Source: Flavihumibacter soli
GTDB taxonomy: Bacteria > Bacteroidota > Bacteroidia > Sphingobacteriales > Sphingobacteriaceae
Direction: 5' to 3'
Assembly (NCBI RefSeq): GCF_010692725.1
Contig: NZ_JAAFZB010000093.1
Span: forward strand, 124,001 to 188,000
Length of the DNA stretch: 64,000 nt
Shown in pieces: positions 18,015 through 26,847 of this stretch. The notes under the pieces were generated by a model. It had not been told where the DNA came from. It saw nothing but the letters and a program-made list of their open reading frames with translations, and made no database searches. How positions within the stretch are numbered: position 1 is the first letter of the stretch; each line of letters begins with the position of its first letter. The position numbers and the translations under genes are program-made.

Positions 18015-18194
18015 ATGGCCGAAATACATGTACAACGTAAGCGGAGAAGCCTTTGGTGGTTGTGGCTTTTAATTATTCTGATTGTTGCAGCGGTTGTTTA
18101 CTACCTGTATACCAACAATTACTTCGGTAGAGAGGACCTGACGGTAATCAACTTCCTGCCAGACAACCTTTTTGACACTAAATATCTTTCATAA
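18015..18194 (+). CDS. Small single-pass membrane protein (59 residues)
   Basis: From the ATG at 18015 the frame gives 59 residues: a basic start (MAEIHVQRKRRS), one hydrophobic helix (LWWLWLLIILIVAAVVYYLY) and a polar tail of about 25 residues. A longer frame starting at 17931 exists, but its first 28 residues look non-coding. The gene ends 30 bases before the PRC-barrel gene and is probably co-transcribed with it, so it may be a stress-linked membrane protein. No named family recognised. Confidence 0.65.
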   Translation: MAEIHVQRKRRSLWWLWLLIILIVAAVVYYLYTNNYFGREDLTVINFLPDNLFDTKYLS

Positions 18195-18224
18195 GTTAAC
18201 AATTAAATTCAAAACTTTTCATCC

Positions 18225-19139
18225 ATGGCATCAAATACCAATGAATACAGTCACCTGAGCGAGCTGGGAAATAGCAAATATGAGATCGCTTCCGGCGAGT
18301 CCGATATCCGTAACTGGTTAGTCAAGAACGAGAACGGGAACATTCTTGGGGAAGTTCAGGACCTGATCTTTGACTCAAAGCTTCGCAAAGTGGTATTTAT
18401 AGTGCTTGACCTCGATCGGAATGAGTTAAACCTGAAGGAGCGCAGAGTACTGCTGCCGCTGGAATACGCAGAGGTCAATGAAGCTTACAAAAATGTGATC
18501 TATCGTGGTCTGATGCCGAACGAGCTCGCGGCGCTTCCAACCTACGAGAAAGGTAAAATATCCAAAAATTCCTTAGATCTGACCATGAGCACTTTCCTGG
18601 CCAGCATGGGCAACGATGCGCCTGCAGCGCAAAGGGTGGCAGCTGATCGGCCTGCGGCGGTCAGGAATGAATTCAGGGAGGCTGATGCAGTTCAGGTAGA
18701 GAGAGCGCCGGTTAAGCAGTCGGAAACCGGAGAAGTTTTTTACACAGTGATTGGAGTTTTTGACCAGCCCCGTCAAACAAGGGATTCAGTAGAATATCTG
18801 TTGAACCATGGTTTTCTGAGGGATGAGATAACGGTCTCTACACGTCATGACGAATATGAACATGAGCAGAATAATCGCGGGGAGACTGAGATCACTCATT
18901 TCTTCAGGGCGCTATTTAATAACGATGAAGAAGCCCGGAGATATGCCGGTGCTGCAGCCCGTGGCTCAGTGGTAACGGTTGATGTAACCTCACCCCAACG
19001 GGCTGAGAAGGCGGCAGAAATATTGGATCAGCATGGTAGTGTGGATATGAGCAGCACTCTGGATAGCCCCGGTGATAATTCTGTATCCGGTACCAAAAAG
19101 GCGAACAGCAGGATATTTGAAAGGCGTGCGGGACGTTAA
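18225..19139 (+). CDS. PRC-barrel and general-stress-protein-like domain protein
   Basis: A 304-residue cytoplasmic protein with two domains. Residues 20-110 form a PRC-barrel (WLVKNENGNILGEVQDLIFD, then KVVFIVLDLD), a small beta-barrel that binds RNA or protein partners. Residues about 170-275 resemble the domain of general stress protein 17M (FYTVIGVFDQPRQTRDSVEY, ITHFFRALFNNDEEARRYAG, GSVVTVDVTSPQRAEKAAEI). The linker between them is Ala/Arg-rich. Proteins of this layout are usually induced by stress in Bacteroidota and cyanobacteria. Molecular role is unknown. It follows a small membrane protein gene in a likely two-gene operon. Confidence 0.82.
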   Translation: MASNTNEYSHLSELGNSKYEIASGESDIRNWLVKNENGNILGEVQDLIFDSKLRKVVFIVLDLDRNELNLKERRVLLPLEYAEVNEAYKNVIYRGLMPNELAALPTYEKGKISKNSLDLTMSTFLASMGNDAPAAQRVAADRPAAVRNEFREADAVQVERAPVKQSETGEVFYTVIGVFDQPRQTRDSVEYLLNHGFLRDEITVSTRHDEYEHEQNNRGETEITHFFRALFNNDEEARRYAGAAARGSVVTVDVTSPQRAEKAAEILDQHGSVDMSSTLDSPGDNSVSGTKKANSRIFERRAGR

Positions 19140-19163
19140 TCCCGATGTTATTACATTCACAAC

Positions 19164-19604
19164 TTATCTGTTGGCCAATAGCTGAGCTGACCCAGCATTA
19201 ACATCATCTGCATTTCCCCAAACCATCGTGGGATATGAAATCATAGGTGCATCTTTCAGGCCTTCTACGGAAGCCAGGCTCGCATCTTCCGGATTTCCCC
19301 AAACCATCTCAGGAGATGCTACAAGATGCGTATTCTTTAAATTTTCAACTGAAGGGGTAGCTGCTTCATCGGGACTTCCCCAGATCATTTCGGGTGCTTC
19401 AAAAAGGGAATGAGTGTTCTTAAGTTCATTCAAATCTGCAGACTGAATATCTGAAGGATTACCCCATTCCATCGCAGGGTAGCTGATCACTCTTCCTGCT
19501 GCGCGGTTAGCTTTCCTGGCTTTCCTGTTTGGATTTACATCAGCCAGGGCACTTAAAGAAAGTGTGGCTATCAATACGGTGCTTAACAATTTTACAGTTT
19601 TCAT
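19164..19604 (-). CDS. Exported protein with four 27-residue PxMxWG repeats
   Basis: A 146-residue protein with a signal peptide (MKTVKLLSTVLIATLSLSAL, then AD) and a basic stretch (NRKARKANRAAGR). The rest is four tandem repeats. Each has P-x-M-x-W-G-(N/S)-(P/A), an acidic pair, and a leucine six to ten residues before the next proline. The Trp residues fall at 47, 75, 102 and 129, a period of 27-28. I do not know this family by name. Regular Trp-Gly repeats in a small exported protein suggest a surface, binding or structural role, but nothing shows which. It converges with the PRC-barrel gene and is monocistronic. Confidence 0.8.
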   Translation of the reverse strand: MKTVKLLSTVLIATLSLSALADVNPNRKARKANRAAGRVISYPAMEWGNPSDIQSADLNELKNTHSLFEAPEMIWGSPDEAATPSVENLKNTHLVASPEMVWGNPEDASLASVEGLKDAPMISYPTMVWGNADDVNAGSAQLLANR

Positions 19605-19805
19605 GACTATTGTTTTTTAGGTAATTGTTGCTATTTGTTGATCAAATGTACTCCCGCCTCAACTGCCTGACAATTGGTATCTGGCGGGCTGCCTGAAGAT
19701 TTCGGTGAATGGCAGAATTTTTACGGCGAAATTTTACCGGTAAGATGATTATCTTTAATAAGAGAGTGATTATCAATAGTAAACGAACTTATTAAAACAC
19801 TTAAA

Positions 19806-20201
19806 ATGCAGTTGACAGAGCAACTTATCCATGATATCGAGCAGCAGGCGCTGGGACTCTCGTATCCCCGCTACGTTCAGAAGCTAAAGGAAATTGGGAT
19901 TACCAACTATGAAGTCAGGGTAAAGAACCATAATCGGAAGTTCACTTCCTACAAGGGTCAGGAGCTTCTGCTTACAGGAGATCTACCGGAAGTCATATGC
20001 GCAGATGAGTATAATCGCGCAGCGGTGAAGGCTGCAGTCAGGCGCACACAGGAGGGCTTAACCGACTATCCCGAGTTTTTGAAAGAGTTAGCTGCCGCGG
20101 GCATTCATAACTACCTGGCAGATCTTGATTCAATGAAGATCCTGTATATGGGAAAGAATGCCGGTGATCTGTACACTGAAGCAATACCCGAACCGGAGTA
20201 G
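19806..20201 (+). CDS. DUF1398-family protein
   Basis: A 131-residue cytoplasmic protein that matches DUF1398 (the YbcV-like family, sometimes labelled phage envelope protein). Family features seen are the helix SYPRYVQKLKEIGITNYEVR, the strand with GQELLLTG, and the second helical unit TDYPEFLKELAAAGIHNYLADL. The two helical units look like an internal duplication. Function is not known. No phage genes lie nearby, so the phage label should not be taken as evidence of a prophage. Confidence 0.8.
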   Translation: MQLTEQLIHDIEQQALGLSYPRYVQKLKEIGITNYEVRVKNHNRKFTSYKGQELLLTGDLPEVICADEYNRAAVKAAVRRTQEGLTDYPEFLKELAAAGIHNYLADLDSMKILYMGKNAGDLYTEAIPEPE

Positions 20202-20264
20202 GCGATTAGGACACTTTTAGCTGATCTAAGGTTTTTAATATTTAATGCTAAGATAAGGGAGTGC

Positions 20265-21803
20265 TTATCTGTCGGCAGCTACGCGATATTCGGGATCTTC
20301 CACAATATTTACCTCAATAAGTTCGCCAGCGTTCTCTAACAGCATTCTGCAATCAGGGCTCAGGTGTTTTAGGGTTAGTTTCTTACCTGCTTTCCGATAT
20401 CGGGCGGTCAGTTTGTTCAGCGCGTCTATACCTGACATATCGGCAATTCGGCTGTCTCTGAAATCAATAACAACTTCGGCCGGATCGCCAGCAACATCAA
20501 ATTTTTCATTGAACACGGCCACCGCACCAAAGAATAGCGGACCATAGATTTCGTAGTGCTTTATTCCGTCTGCATCTGTATACTTTTTCGCGCGGATCCG
20601 TTTGGAGCTTTCCCATGCGAATACCAGCGCGGAAATAATGACACCTATCAGGACAGCTAAAGCAAGATTATGCAGAACAACCGTTATAACAGCAACCAGC
20701 ACGCCCACCAGGATGTCTGCAACGGGCATTTTGTTGATGATCCTGAAGCTGATCCATTCGAAGGTACCGATGGATACCATGATCATGACCCCGGTCAAAG
20801 CAGCCATAGGCACAAGTTCGATCACCGGAGCTCCGTAGAGTATGATCAACAGAATAGTTAATGAGGCTACTATGCCTGATAGGCGGGCCCTTGCCCCGGC
20901 AGACAGGTTAACCAGGGTCTGTGCTATCATCGGGCAGCCGCCCATGCCGGAGAAAAAGCCGTTTAAAATATTCGCACTGCCCTGTGCGATACATTCGCGG
21001 TTACTGTTACCTCTTGTACCTGTTATTTCGTCTACGAGGTTAAGGGTCAGCAGTCCCTCAGTCAGGCCTACACCCGCCATGATCAGCGCATAGGGAAAGA
21101 TGATTTCCAGTGTGCTCATATTTAACGATATCACGGGGATATGAAAAGACGGGAAGCCGCCGCTGACAGCAGCGATATCGCGTACGGTCTTTGTGTCTAT
21201 CCCGAATCCCAGTACAATTAGAAAGACAATTATTATTGCGACCAATGATGGGGGGATTGCCCGCGTAAGTCTTGGCAGAATTACAATAATGGCAATGGTG
21301 AATGCGACCAAAGCGACCATTATATATAAGGGACTGCCGGTAAGCCATGTGCTTTCGCCGTTTACCACCGTCTTAAATTGTTCCAGCTGGGCCATAAAGA
21401 TGATCACGGCAAGGCCGTTCACAAAGCCGTACATCACGGGCTGCGGAACAAGCCTGATAAATTTGCCGAGTTTAAATATACCTGCCAATATCTGGATAAG
21501 TCCTGCGAGCGCGACGGCCGCCAGGACATATTCAATGCCATGCGATTTCATCAGGGCGATCAGAACGACCACGGTGGCCCCTGCACCTCCTGATATTAAG
21601 CCCGGCCGGCCCCCTAAGACAGAAGTGATCAGCCCCATGATGAAGGCTGCGTAAAGACCCATCAATGGCGGGAAGCCTGCAAGAATTGCGAAGGACAAGG
21701 ATTCAGGCATCATGGTCATGGCAACTGTAAGTCCTGCAAATACTTCAGTTTTATAATTGACCTTTTGTGTAAAATCGAAAAGTCCGAAATAGGATTTCGT
21801 CAT
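20265..21803 (-). CDS. SulP-family anion transporter with STAS domain
   Basis: From the Met at 21803 the protein has 512 residues. It has 10-14 hydrophobic segments with SulP signatures (VAMTMMPESLSFAILAGFPP, GFFSGMGGCPMIAQTLVNLS) and a C-terminal STAS domain (VVIDFRDSRIADMSGIDALN). It should carry sulphate, bicarbonate or another small anion across the inner membrane, probably with sodium or proton coupling. The frame is open to 21914, but the extra 37 residues are not family-like, so the inner start was chosen. No carbonic anhydrase is adjacent to hint at bicarbonate. Confidence 0.92.
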   Translation of the reverse strand: MTKSYFGLFDFTQKVNYKTEVFAGLTVAMTMMPESLSFAILAGFPPLMGLYAAFIMGLITSVLGGRPGLISGGAGATVVVLIALMKSHGIEYVLAAVALAGLIQILAGIFKLGKFIRLVPQPVMYGFVNGLAVIIFMAQLEQFKTVVNGESTWLTGSPLYIMVALVAFTIAIIVILPRLTRAIPPSLVAIIIVFLIVLGFGIDTKTVRDIAAVSGGFPSFHIPVISLNMSTLEIIFPYALIMAGVGLTEGLLTLNLVDEITGTRGNSNRECIAQGSANILNGFFSGMGGCPMIAQTLVNLSAGARARLSGIVASLTILLIILYGAPVIELVPMAALTGVMIMVSIGTFEWISFRIINKMPVADILVGVLVAVITVVLHNLALAVLIGVIISALVFAWESSKRIRAKKYTDADGIKHYEIYGPLFFGAVAVFNEKFDVAGDPAEVVIDFRDSRIADMSGIDALNKLTARYRKAGKKLTLKHLSPDCRMLLENAGELIEVNIVEDPEYRVAADR

Positions 21804-22161
21804 AATGAATTGTAAGTACCTGGAAACAGTCCTGGCAATGAAAACGGAAAGGCGCAAAATTGCAAAAAAAATACACCCGGTTTTCCTAATAAACCGGAAT
21901 AAGATACCTGTCACACATTTAGGTTTGACAGGGGTTTCCTAGTAGTTTTCCAGGGACTTCGCAGTGAGATACCAGTAGATTCTTACCAGGATACCACTTG
22001 AAATTTATCATGTTCTATAAGCTGGTGTAGAATGTGCGGTATTAAGGACTAATTTTCAGATAACGACCCGACCTGCTACTAGAATTAACGTCATATACCC
22101 CGATTTGCTTTAATGCAATACAGGGCATAGTTTTAGTTATCACTGTAGAAATCCAAAGACA
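21804..22161. other. Non-coding stretch upstream of SulP and the amidohydrolase operon
   Basis: These 358 bases lie between two divergently transcribed units and should hold both promoters. I see no gene, no clear operator and no terminator. A loose repeat of ATACCA words (around 21968-21998) is present but is too weak to call. Base composition is AT-rich at both ends, as expected of promoters. Confidence 0.4.
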
Positions 22162-22944
22162 GTGGCAGCCAGTTATACATTTATTAAAGGGAAATCTCCG
22201 ATCGTGGCAACAGCCATTCATGAAGGACATCATACCCGCGCCGGGTTAAAAGAACTGTTCCATCTGGACGAAGACGAAAGGTTGAGAGAAGAGGATCCCT
22301 ACACCGCAAGATGGCTGAACGTTTCTGATAACCGCATTATTGTTCATCATTCCCGTTTTGAAACAGATGTGAACCGCCCCCGCGAAAAAGCAGTTTACCG
22401 GGTACCTGAGGATGCCTGGGGATTAAACGTTTGGAAACAGGTCCTAAATGATGAAATAGCTGAAGCCTCGCTCCGGGTCTATGATAACTTCTACGAAGAG
22501 TGTAAAGGCTACTTCGACAGTTTGTTTAAGCTGAATAATAAGATCATCGTTTATGATATCCACTCTTACAATCATCGGAGAGAAGGTCGGACTGTTGAGG
22601 CCGAACCCAACGGTAATCCTGAAATAAATATCGGTACTCAGAACATGGACCGTCAATTATGGGATCCTGTTATTGAAACTCTTTTACAGCATTTCAGTTC
22701 CTTCAATTACAATGGCCGGAACCTGGATGCCCGGGAAAACATTAAGTTCAAAGGTGGGTATTTTGGCCAGTGGCTATATGAACGTTACGGGAAGAATATA
22801 TGTCCTGTAAGTATTGAGGTTAAGAAATTTTTTATGGATGAGTGGACGGGCGAGGCTTTTCCTAAGGATATTCAGCTTATAGACGAGATGCTGCGATCAT
22901 CCGGGACACCGGTGCTGGAGGCTATGAACAGAGTAAATACCTGA
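22162..22944 (+). CDS. N-formylglutamate amidohydrolase-family protein
   Basis: A 260-residue protein starting at GTG. It matches the N-formylglutamate amidohydrolase/FGase fold, a zinc hydrolase related to carboxypeptidase-like phosphorylase folds: PIVATAIHEGHHTRAG near the start, EEDPYTARWLNVSDN, an Arg-rich substrate block ETDVNRPREKAVY, and metal or catalytic residues in VYDIHSYNHRRE. It probably hydrolyses an amide at the end of a glutamate-like or peptide substrate. It starts a three-gene operon (spacings 9 and 16 bases) with a DUF1704 peptidase and an ATP-grasp ligase. No histidine-degradation genes are near, so a classical Hut role is unlikely. Confidence 0.88.
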   Translation: MAASYTFIKGKSPIVATAIHEGHHTRAGLKELFHLDEDERLREEDPYTARWLNVSDNRIIVHHSRFETDVNRPREKAVYRVPEDAWGLNVWKQVLNDEIAEASLRVYDNFYEECKGYFDSLFKLNNKIIVYDIHSYNHRREGRTVEAEPNGNPEINIGTQNMDRQLWDPVIETLLQHFSSFNYNGRNLDARENIKFKGGYFGQWLYERYGKNICPVSIEVKKFFMDEWTGEAFPKDIQLIDEMLRSSGTPVLEAMNRVNT

Positions 22945-22953
22945 TCGGGAATT

Positions 22954-24783
22954 ATGACGCTTGAACGTAAGCTGGTTGAATCTATAGCCCTTACCTTTAA
23001 AAACGGAAAGAGCATACGCAGAAATCTACCCCTGGGCAGCAAGCTTGTCATTGATCAGAAATTGCCCTATATTTGCGTTTATCGGTTCACCCGGCTGCCT
23101 GATCCTCATATTTCATCTCTCTTAAAAACCCAGGGCGCCTACTTGATTGCCAGTTGTGAACTGGACATAACTGATCTGCTGAGGAAGCTGATGGATGTTG
23201 CCATTAAGGAGTTCAAGTCTTACCTGCTGGTCGAAGTATGGGAAAACCGGGAAGTTCCCGGGCAGAAAACGATCCAGATCTGGCATCCTGGCGAAAAGAT
23301 CATGGCGACGATAGATGCGCTGGAAAAAGGATTTAGCGAGTTCAGCAGCCTGTTGCCGGGTATTACAATAATACGCGTCAATTCCAATCAACGGCATCCT
23401 GAAAATCTGGAGCCGCTTGTGCCCCTCAATGAACTGAAAAAAACGGGGACGCTTCTCGTAGGGATTGCCATACCGTCTATCTTCAGGGACACGGAGACCA
23501 GGCAGGAATACGCTATTTTTTTCAGAAGGGTCCGGAGACAATTTGCGAAGGTGATCACACAGGCTGCCTACGAATTTGTCAGGGTGCAATCTGACAATAA
23601 ATTTGAGCACTACCTGATGCTGGGTAAAACGCGACTCGACAACCTGGTCCGGTCTGCTGACAAGAGAATCTCGGAGATCAGTGAACGAATGGATTTCCTG
23701 CTCCGGGTTACCCCGGTAAATAGTTCGGAGGAATGGATTAAATTCAAAGAAAACAGCTTTGCTAAATTACCTGAATTCACTTACCGGCTGATATCAATAG
23801 ACCCGGAGATTGAGAAAAGAAAATTATTTAACATTCCTCTCGAGAATATTGAACATCCCACTCTTGCTTTCCTGCTTCGCGATAAGCGGATGGAACTGGA
23901 GAAGCAGCTGGTCATGCTGGAAGAAAGGGGAACCGCTGAATTCCTGCATACAAGTCAAAGCATTTACGGGAAGATTGATGAGGACATAAGAAGTGTCGCT
24001 ATTGCGCTCTTAAACGACCAGTTACCCAATGAGCAGCAGGAATCTAATACCGTTAATGCAGTAGATTTTGCACGTGCAGCGGAAGCCGAGCTTGACAAAT
24101 ACCGCGCTCATTTTCCGCAAATACCCTTATCAGTCAAGATACAGGAAAACATAAGCGGTATCATGGTTTCAGGTTCGGATCTGCTGATCAGCAAGCAGCT
24201 GGCGATAAGTGAAGCAAGAGTGGATGCCCTTATTCAGCATGAAGTGGGTACACATATGCTGACTTATTGTAATGGCCATGCGCAGCCACTTGACCTGATG
24301 TATGCCGGCTTTGCCGGGTATGAACAACTGCAGGAGGGCATAGCTGTCTTATCAGAGTATATGGTGGGCGGACTGGATATTAACCGGTTGAAACTTCTTG
24401 CGGCCCGGGTGATTGCAGTTGATACGCTCGAAAAGGGCGCCGATTTTATTGAAACCTTTCGTGTCCTGTATAAGGATTATGGGTTTAAAGGCAAAACCGC
24501 ATATAACATTTGCATGCGTGTTCACCGGGGCGGCGGTTTTACCAAGGATGCTATTTATCTGAAAGGCCTGGTAGAACTTTTGGGATTTATAAGAGAAGGT
24601 GGCAACCTGAACCAGTTATATGGCGGCAAATTTGCATTGAAGCATTTGCCGCTCATTGATGAACTAACGCAATTACGGATACTGAAGCAACCGCATCTGC
24701 CGGCATTTCTCACCACAGAGCGGGCTGAAGAAAAATTAAACAGTATTCGGACGGGAATACAACTAACGGACCTGATCAATTAA
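22954..24783 (+). CDS. DUF1704/MATCAP-like zinc carboxypeptidase (QEGLA-motif protein)
   Basis: A 609-residue protein. The C-terminal half is the DUF1704 metallopeptidase: zinc motif HEVGTH (429-434), followed by the QEGIA motif (460-464, usually QEGLA) whose Glu is the third ligand, then NICMRVHRGGGFTKDAIYL. The same domain in humans is MATCAP, the tubulin tyrosine carboxypeptidase. Bacterial members are often labelled flavohaemoglobin expression-modulating, a label with little support. The N-terminal 300 residues look like another alpha/beta domain. It should remove a C-terminal residue from a peptide or protein in the cytoplasm. It is the middle gene of the operon with an ATP-grasp ligase. 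The substrate is unknown. Confidence 0.88.
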   Translation: MTLERKLVESIALTFKNGKSIRRNLPLGSKLVIDQKLPYICVYRFTRLPDPHISSLLKTQGAYLIASCELDITDLLRKLMDVAIKEFKSYLLVEVWENREVPGQKTIQIWHPGEKIMATIDALEKGFSEFSSLLPGITIIRVNSNQRHPENLEPLVPLNELKKTGTLLVGIAIPSIFRDTETRQEYAIFFRRVRRQFAKVITQAAYEFVRVQSDNKFEHYLMLGKTRLDNLVRSADKRISEISERMDFLLRVTPVNSSEEWIKFKENSFAKLPEFTYRLISIDPEIEKRKLFNIPLENIEHPTLAFLLRDKRMELEKQLVMLEERGTAEFLHTSQSIYGKIDEDIRSVAIALLNDQLPNEQQESNTVNAVDFARAAEAELDKYRAHFPQIPLSVKIQENISGIMVSGSDLLISKQLAISEARVDALIQHEVGTHMLTYCNGHAQPLDLMYAGFAGYEQLQEGIAVLSEYMVGGLDINRLKLLAARVIAVDTLEKGADFIETFRVLYKDYGFKGKTAYNICMRVHRGGGFTKDAIYLKGLVELLGFIREGGNLNQLYGGKFALKHLPLIDELTQLRILKQPHLPAFLTTERAEEKLNSIRTGIQLTDLIN

Positions 24784-24799
24784 ACATCAAAAACATCAT

Positions 24800-25840
24800 A
24801 TGAAACTAGCTTTTATCATCAACGACATTAAAACAGAAAGGGCCAACTATACCACCATGTACCTGGCTTTAACCGCGCATAAAAGGGGGCATCAGGTATA
24901 TGTGATCGGCGTGGGTGATCTCGGCTATTCGCCGGATGGCCATATGATGGCAAGGGCCAGGTCGGTGGGTGAGCAGACATTTAAAACAAATGAAACCTTC
25001 TTCAGAGCGCTGGAGAGCTCTGCCCCTGTAAATATAAGCTCGGGCGACCTTGATGTTTTGTATCTGCGTAATGATCCGTCTGAAGACATTAATAATCGCA
25101 ACTGGGCACAGAATGCACCCTATATCTTCGGCCAGATAGCGATGCGGGATGGTGTTATCGTGCTGAACCATCCTGAAAGTCTTTCGAATGCCATAAATAA
25201 GATGTATTTCCAGCATTTTCCGGAAATATTACGTCCCAGAACAATAATCACCAGGGATCTTAAAGACATACAGGAGTTTTATGAAGAGCAGAATCAGCAG
25301 ATCATTCTGAAGCCCCTGCAGGGATCGGGTGGAAAAAACGTATTTATCGTAGACAAGAATTCAAAGGCTAATATGAACCAGATAGTTGAGGCAATCTCAA
25401 CAGATGGTTTCGTGATAGCCCAGGAGTATCTGCCCAAAGCAGTAGACGGCGATACCCGGTTCTTCCTCATGAATGGCCTGCCGCTTGAGATAGATGGTAA
25501 GTATGCGGCCATGAGACGGGTCAATAAGGAGGGCGATATCCGCAGTAATATTCATGCGGGTGGGAAGGGAATTAAGGCTGAGGTGGATCGGGAAATGCTG
25601 GACCTGGTGCAGATATTAAAGCCAAAACTGGTTCAGGATGGGATGTTCCTTGTGGGGGTAGATATTGTCGGGAATAAGCTGATGGAAGTGAACGTATTCA
25701 GTCCGGGTGCGCTGAACATGATCTCTGGGATGAATGATGTTGACTTTGGAGCTGCGGTAATTAAGTCAATTGAAAACAAGGTGCTGTATAAGCAGATCTA
25801 CGGTCAGTATGTGGATAATATAACACTAGCGACCCTGTAG
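24800..25840 (+). CDS. ATP-grasp ligase resembling glutathione synthetase
   Basis: A 346-residue protein with a GshB/RimK-like layout: an N-terminal substrate domain (MKLAFIINDIKTERANYTTM), then the ATP-grasp fold with IILKPLQGSGGKNVFIV (nucleotide loop), DGDTRFFLMNGLPLEI (metal and phosphate site) and LMEVNVFSPGAL, the Mg-binding Glu-x-Asn pair. It should join a carboxylate to an amine using ATP. Automatic annotation would call it glutathione synthetase, but no gshA is visible and its partners are peptide-processing enzymes, so it more likely makes or extends a peptide bond on another substrate. It is the last gene of the operon; no terminator is obvious after it. Confidence 0.88.
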   Translation: MKLAFIINDIKTERANYTTMYLALTAHKRGHQVYVIGVGDLGYSPDGHMMARARSVGEQTFKTNETFFRALESSAPVNISSGDLDVLYLRNDPSEDINNRNWAQNAPYIFGQIAMRDGVIVLNHPESLSNAINKMYFQHFPEILRPRTIITRDLKDIQEFYEEQNQQIILKPLQGSGGKNVFIVDKNSKANMNQIVEAISTDGFVIAQEYLPKAVDGDTRFFLMNGLPLEIDGKYAAMRRVNKEGDIRSNIHAGGKGIKAEVDREMLDLVQILKPKLVQDGMFLVGVDIVGNKLMEVNVFSPGALNMISGMNDVDFGAAVIKSIENKVLYKQIYGQYVDNITLATL

Positions 25841-25950
25841 GGTTATTATCGGGTAAGGGATTCCATCTGATATATGCTTTTTAAAAGTTTTTGGGCCCAC
25901 GAAGTGGGATATAAAGCGAGACCTATGTTTTAAGCTGCAAAGACCTTAAG

Positions 25951-26048
25951 TTCCCGCAGATATTCGCAGATAAGAGTCGCAGATATTCGGAGATTTCAGA
26001 CGATCTCAGCGTAAATCTGCGAATATTTTCCGCGTAAATCTGCGGGAA
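25951..26048. repeat. Nested inverted-repeat element built on GCAGAT words
   Basis: TTCCCGCAGAT (25951-25961) is the exact reverse complement of ATCTGCGGGAA (26038-26048). Inside these, ATTCGCAGAT (25962-25971) pairs with ATCTGCGAAT (26015-26024). Several further CGCAGAT or GTAAATCTGC words lie between. The 98-base unit can fold into one long imperfect hairpin. It sits in the gap between two converging units. Its regular wording suggests a dispersed palindromic repeat of the host genome; only one copy is in this window. Confidence 0.75.
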
Positions 26049-26118
26049 ATATATCGTTAGACGAAGACCTACATCTGCGATGACCGGCATCCCATTAGCA
26101 AATTGCCGAATTAGCAAA

Positions 26119-26847
26119 TTATTGAATGCCCTTCAGCATATTAAAGAACGATTCGGCATAGGTCTCACTGATTGGTATGTTCTGATCTGATATTTTGATC
26201 CTGTTCTTTTCAATATGGTCGATCTTATCAATAGCAACCATAAACGAACGATGCACCCGGGCAAATTTGTTGTTCGGGAGCAGTTCTTCCAGTTTAGAAA
26301 AGCTTATCAGCGTCATGATCTTTTCTTTGGCCGTGTGGATCCGTAGATAGTCCTTCATGCCTTCGACATAAAGAATATCCTGAATAGCAAGCTTTTGTAT
26401 ACGATGGCCAACCTTGAGGAAGATATAGTCGGATTCGGTTTGAACCTCTGGCTTTACTTCATTTTTCTGTGGCTTTTGTCGGCCGCTATGTTCCTGGTAC
26501 AGGCGTAGAACACCTTTGTAAAATCTTTCAAAAGAGAAAGGCTTGACGAGGTAATCTTTAACTTCCAGCTCGTATGCTTTTAAGGCGTACTGATCATAAG
26601 CGGTGGTCAGTATGATCATTGGCTTTGGATTTAGCATCGGGATATAACTCAAGCCATCCAGATCAGGCATATTAATGTCCAGGAAAAGTAGATCAGGCTT
26701 ATCTTTATCCATCTGTGCGGCTGCTTCCAGGGGACTTATAAAGGTTCCTTTTAATTCCAGGAAGGGGACTTTCGCTATGTATTCTTCCAGTATTTCCTGG
26801 GCGAGATATTCATCGTCAATTATATAGCAGCTGATCTTTTCTATCAT
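26119..26847 (-). CDS. LytTR-family response regulator
   Basis: From the Met at 26847 the protein has 242 residues. The receiver domain (1-120) has the acidic pair in CYIIDDEYLAQ, the phosphoacceptor Asp in LLFLDINMPDLDG, and Lys in DYLVKPFSF. The LytTR DNA-binding domain (about 145-242) has FLKVGHRIQKLAIQDILYVE and FARVHRSFMVAIDKI. It should bind paired 9-10-bp sites and control nearby or distant genes when phosphorylated by the kinase encoded just upstream. It overlaps the kinase gene by 32 bases. The longer frame to 26967 lies inside the kinase gene and is unlikely to be used. Confidence 0.93.
   Translation of the reverse strand: MIEKISCYIIDDEYLAQEILEEYIAKVPFLELKGTFISPLEAAAQMDKDKPDLLFLDINMPDLDGLSYIPMLNPKPMIILTTAYDQYALKAYELEVKDYLVKPFSFERFYKGVLRLYQEHSGRQKPQKNEVKPEVQTESDYIFLKVGHRIQKLAIQDILYVEGMKDYLRIHTAKEKIMTLISFSKLEELLPNNKFARVHRSFMVAIDKIDHIEKNRIKISDQNIPISETYAESFFNMLKGIQ

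Noticed and set aside
19806-20201. Prophage remnant suggested by the phage-envelope label of DUF1398
   Set aside because: The family is widespread in non-phage settings and nothing else here is phage-like.
24800-25840. Calling the ATP-grasp gene gshB
   Set aside because: No gshA is visible and the operon partners are peptide-tail enzymes; the family resemblance is only at fold level.
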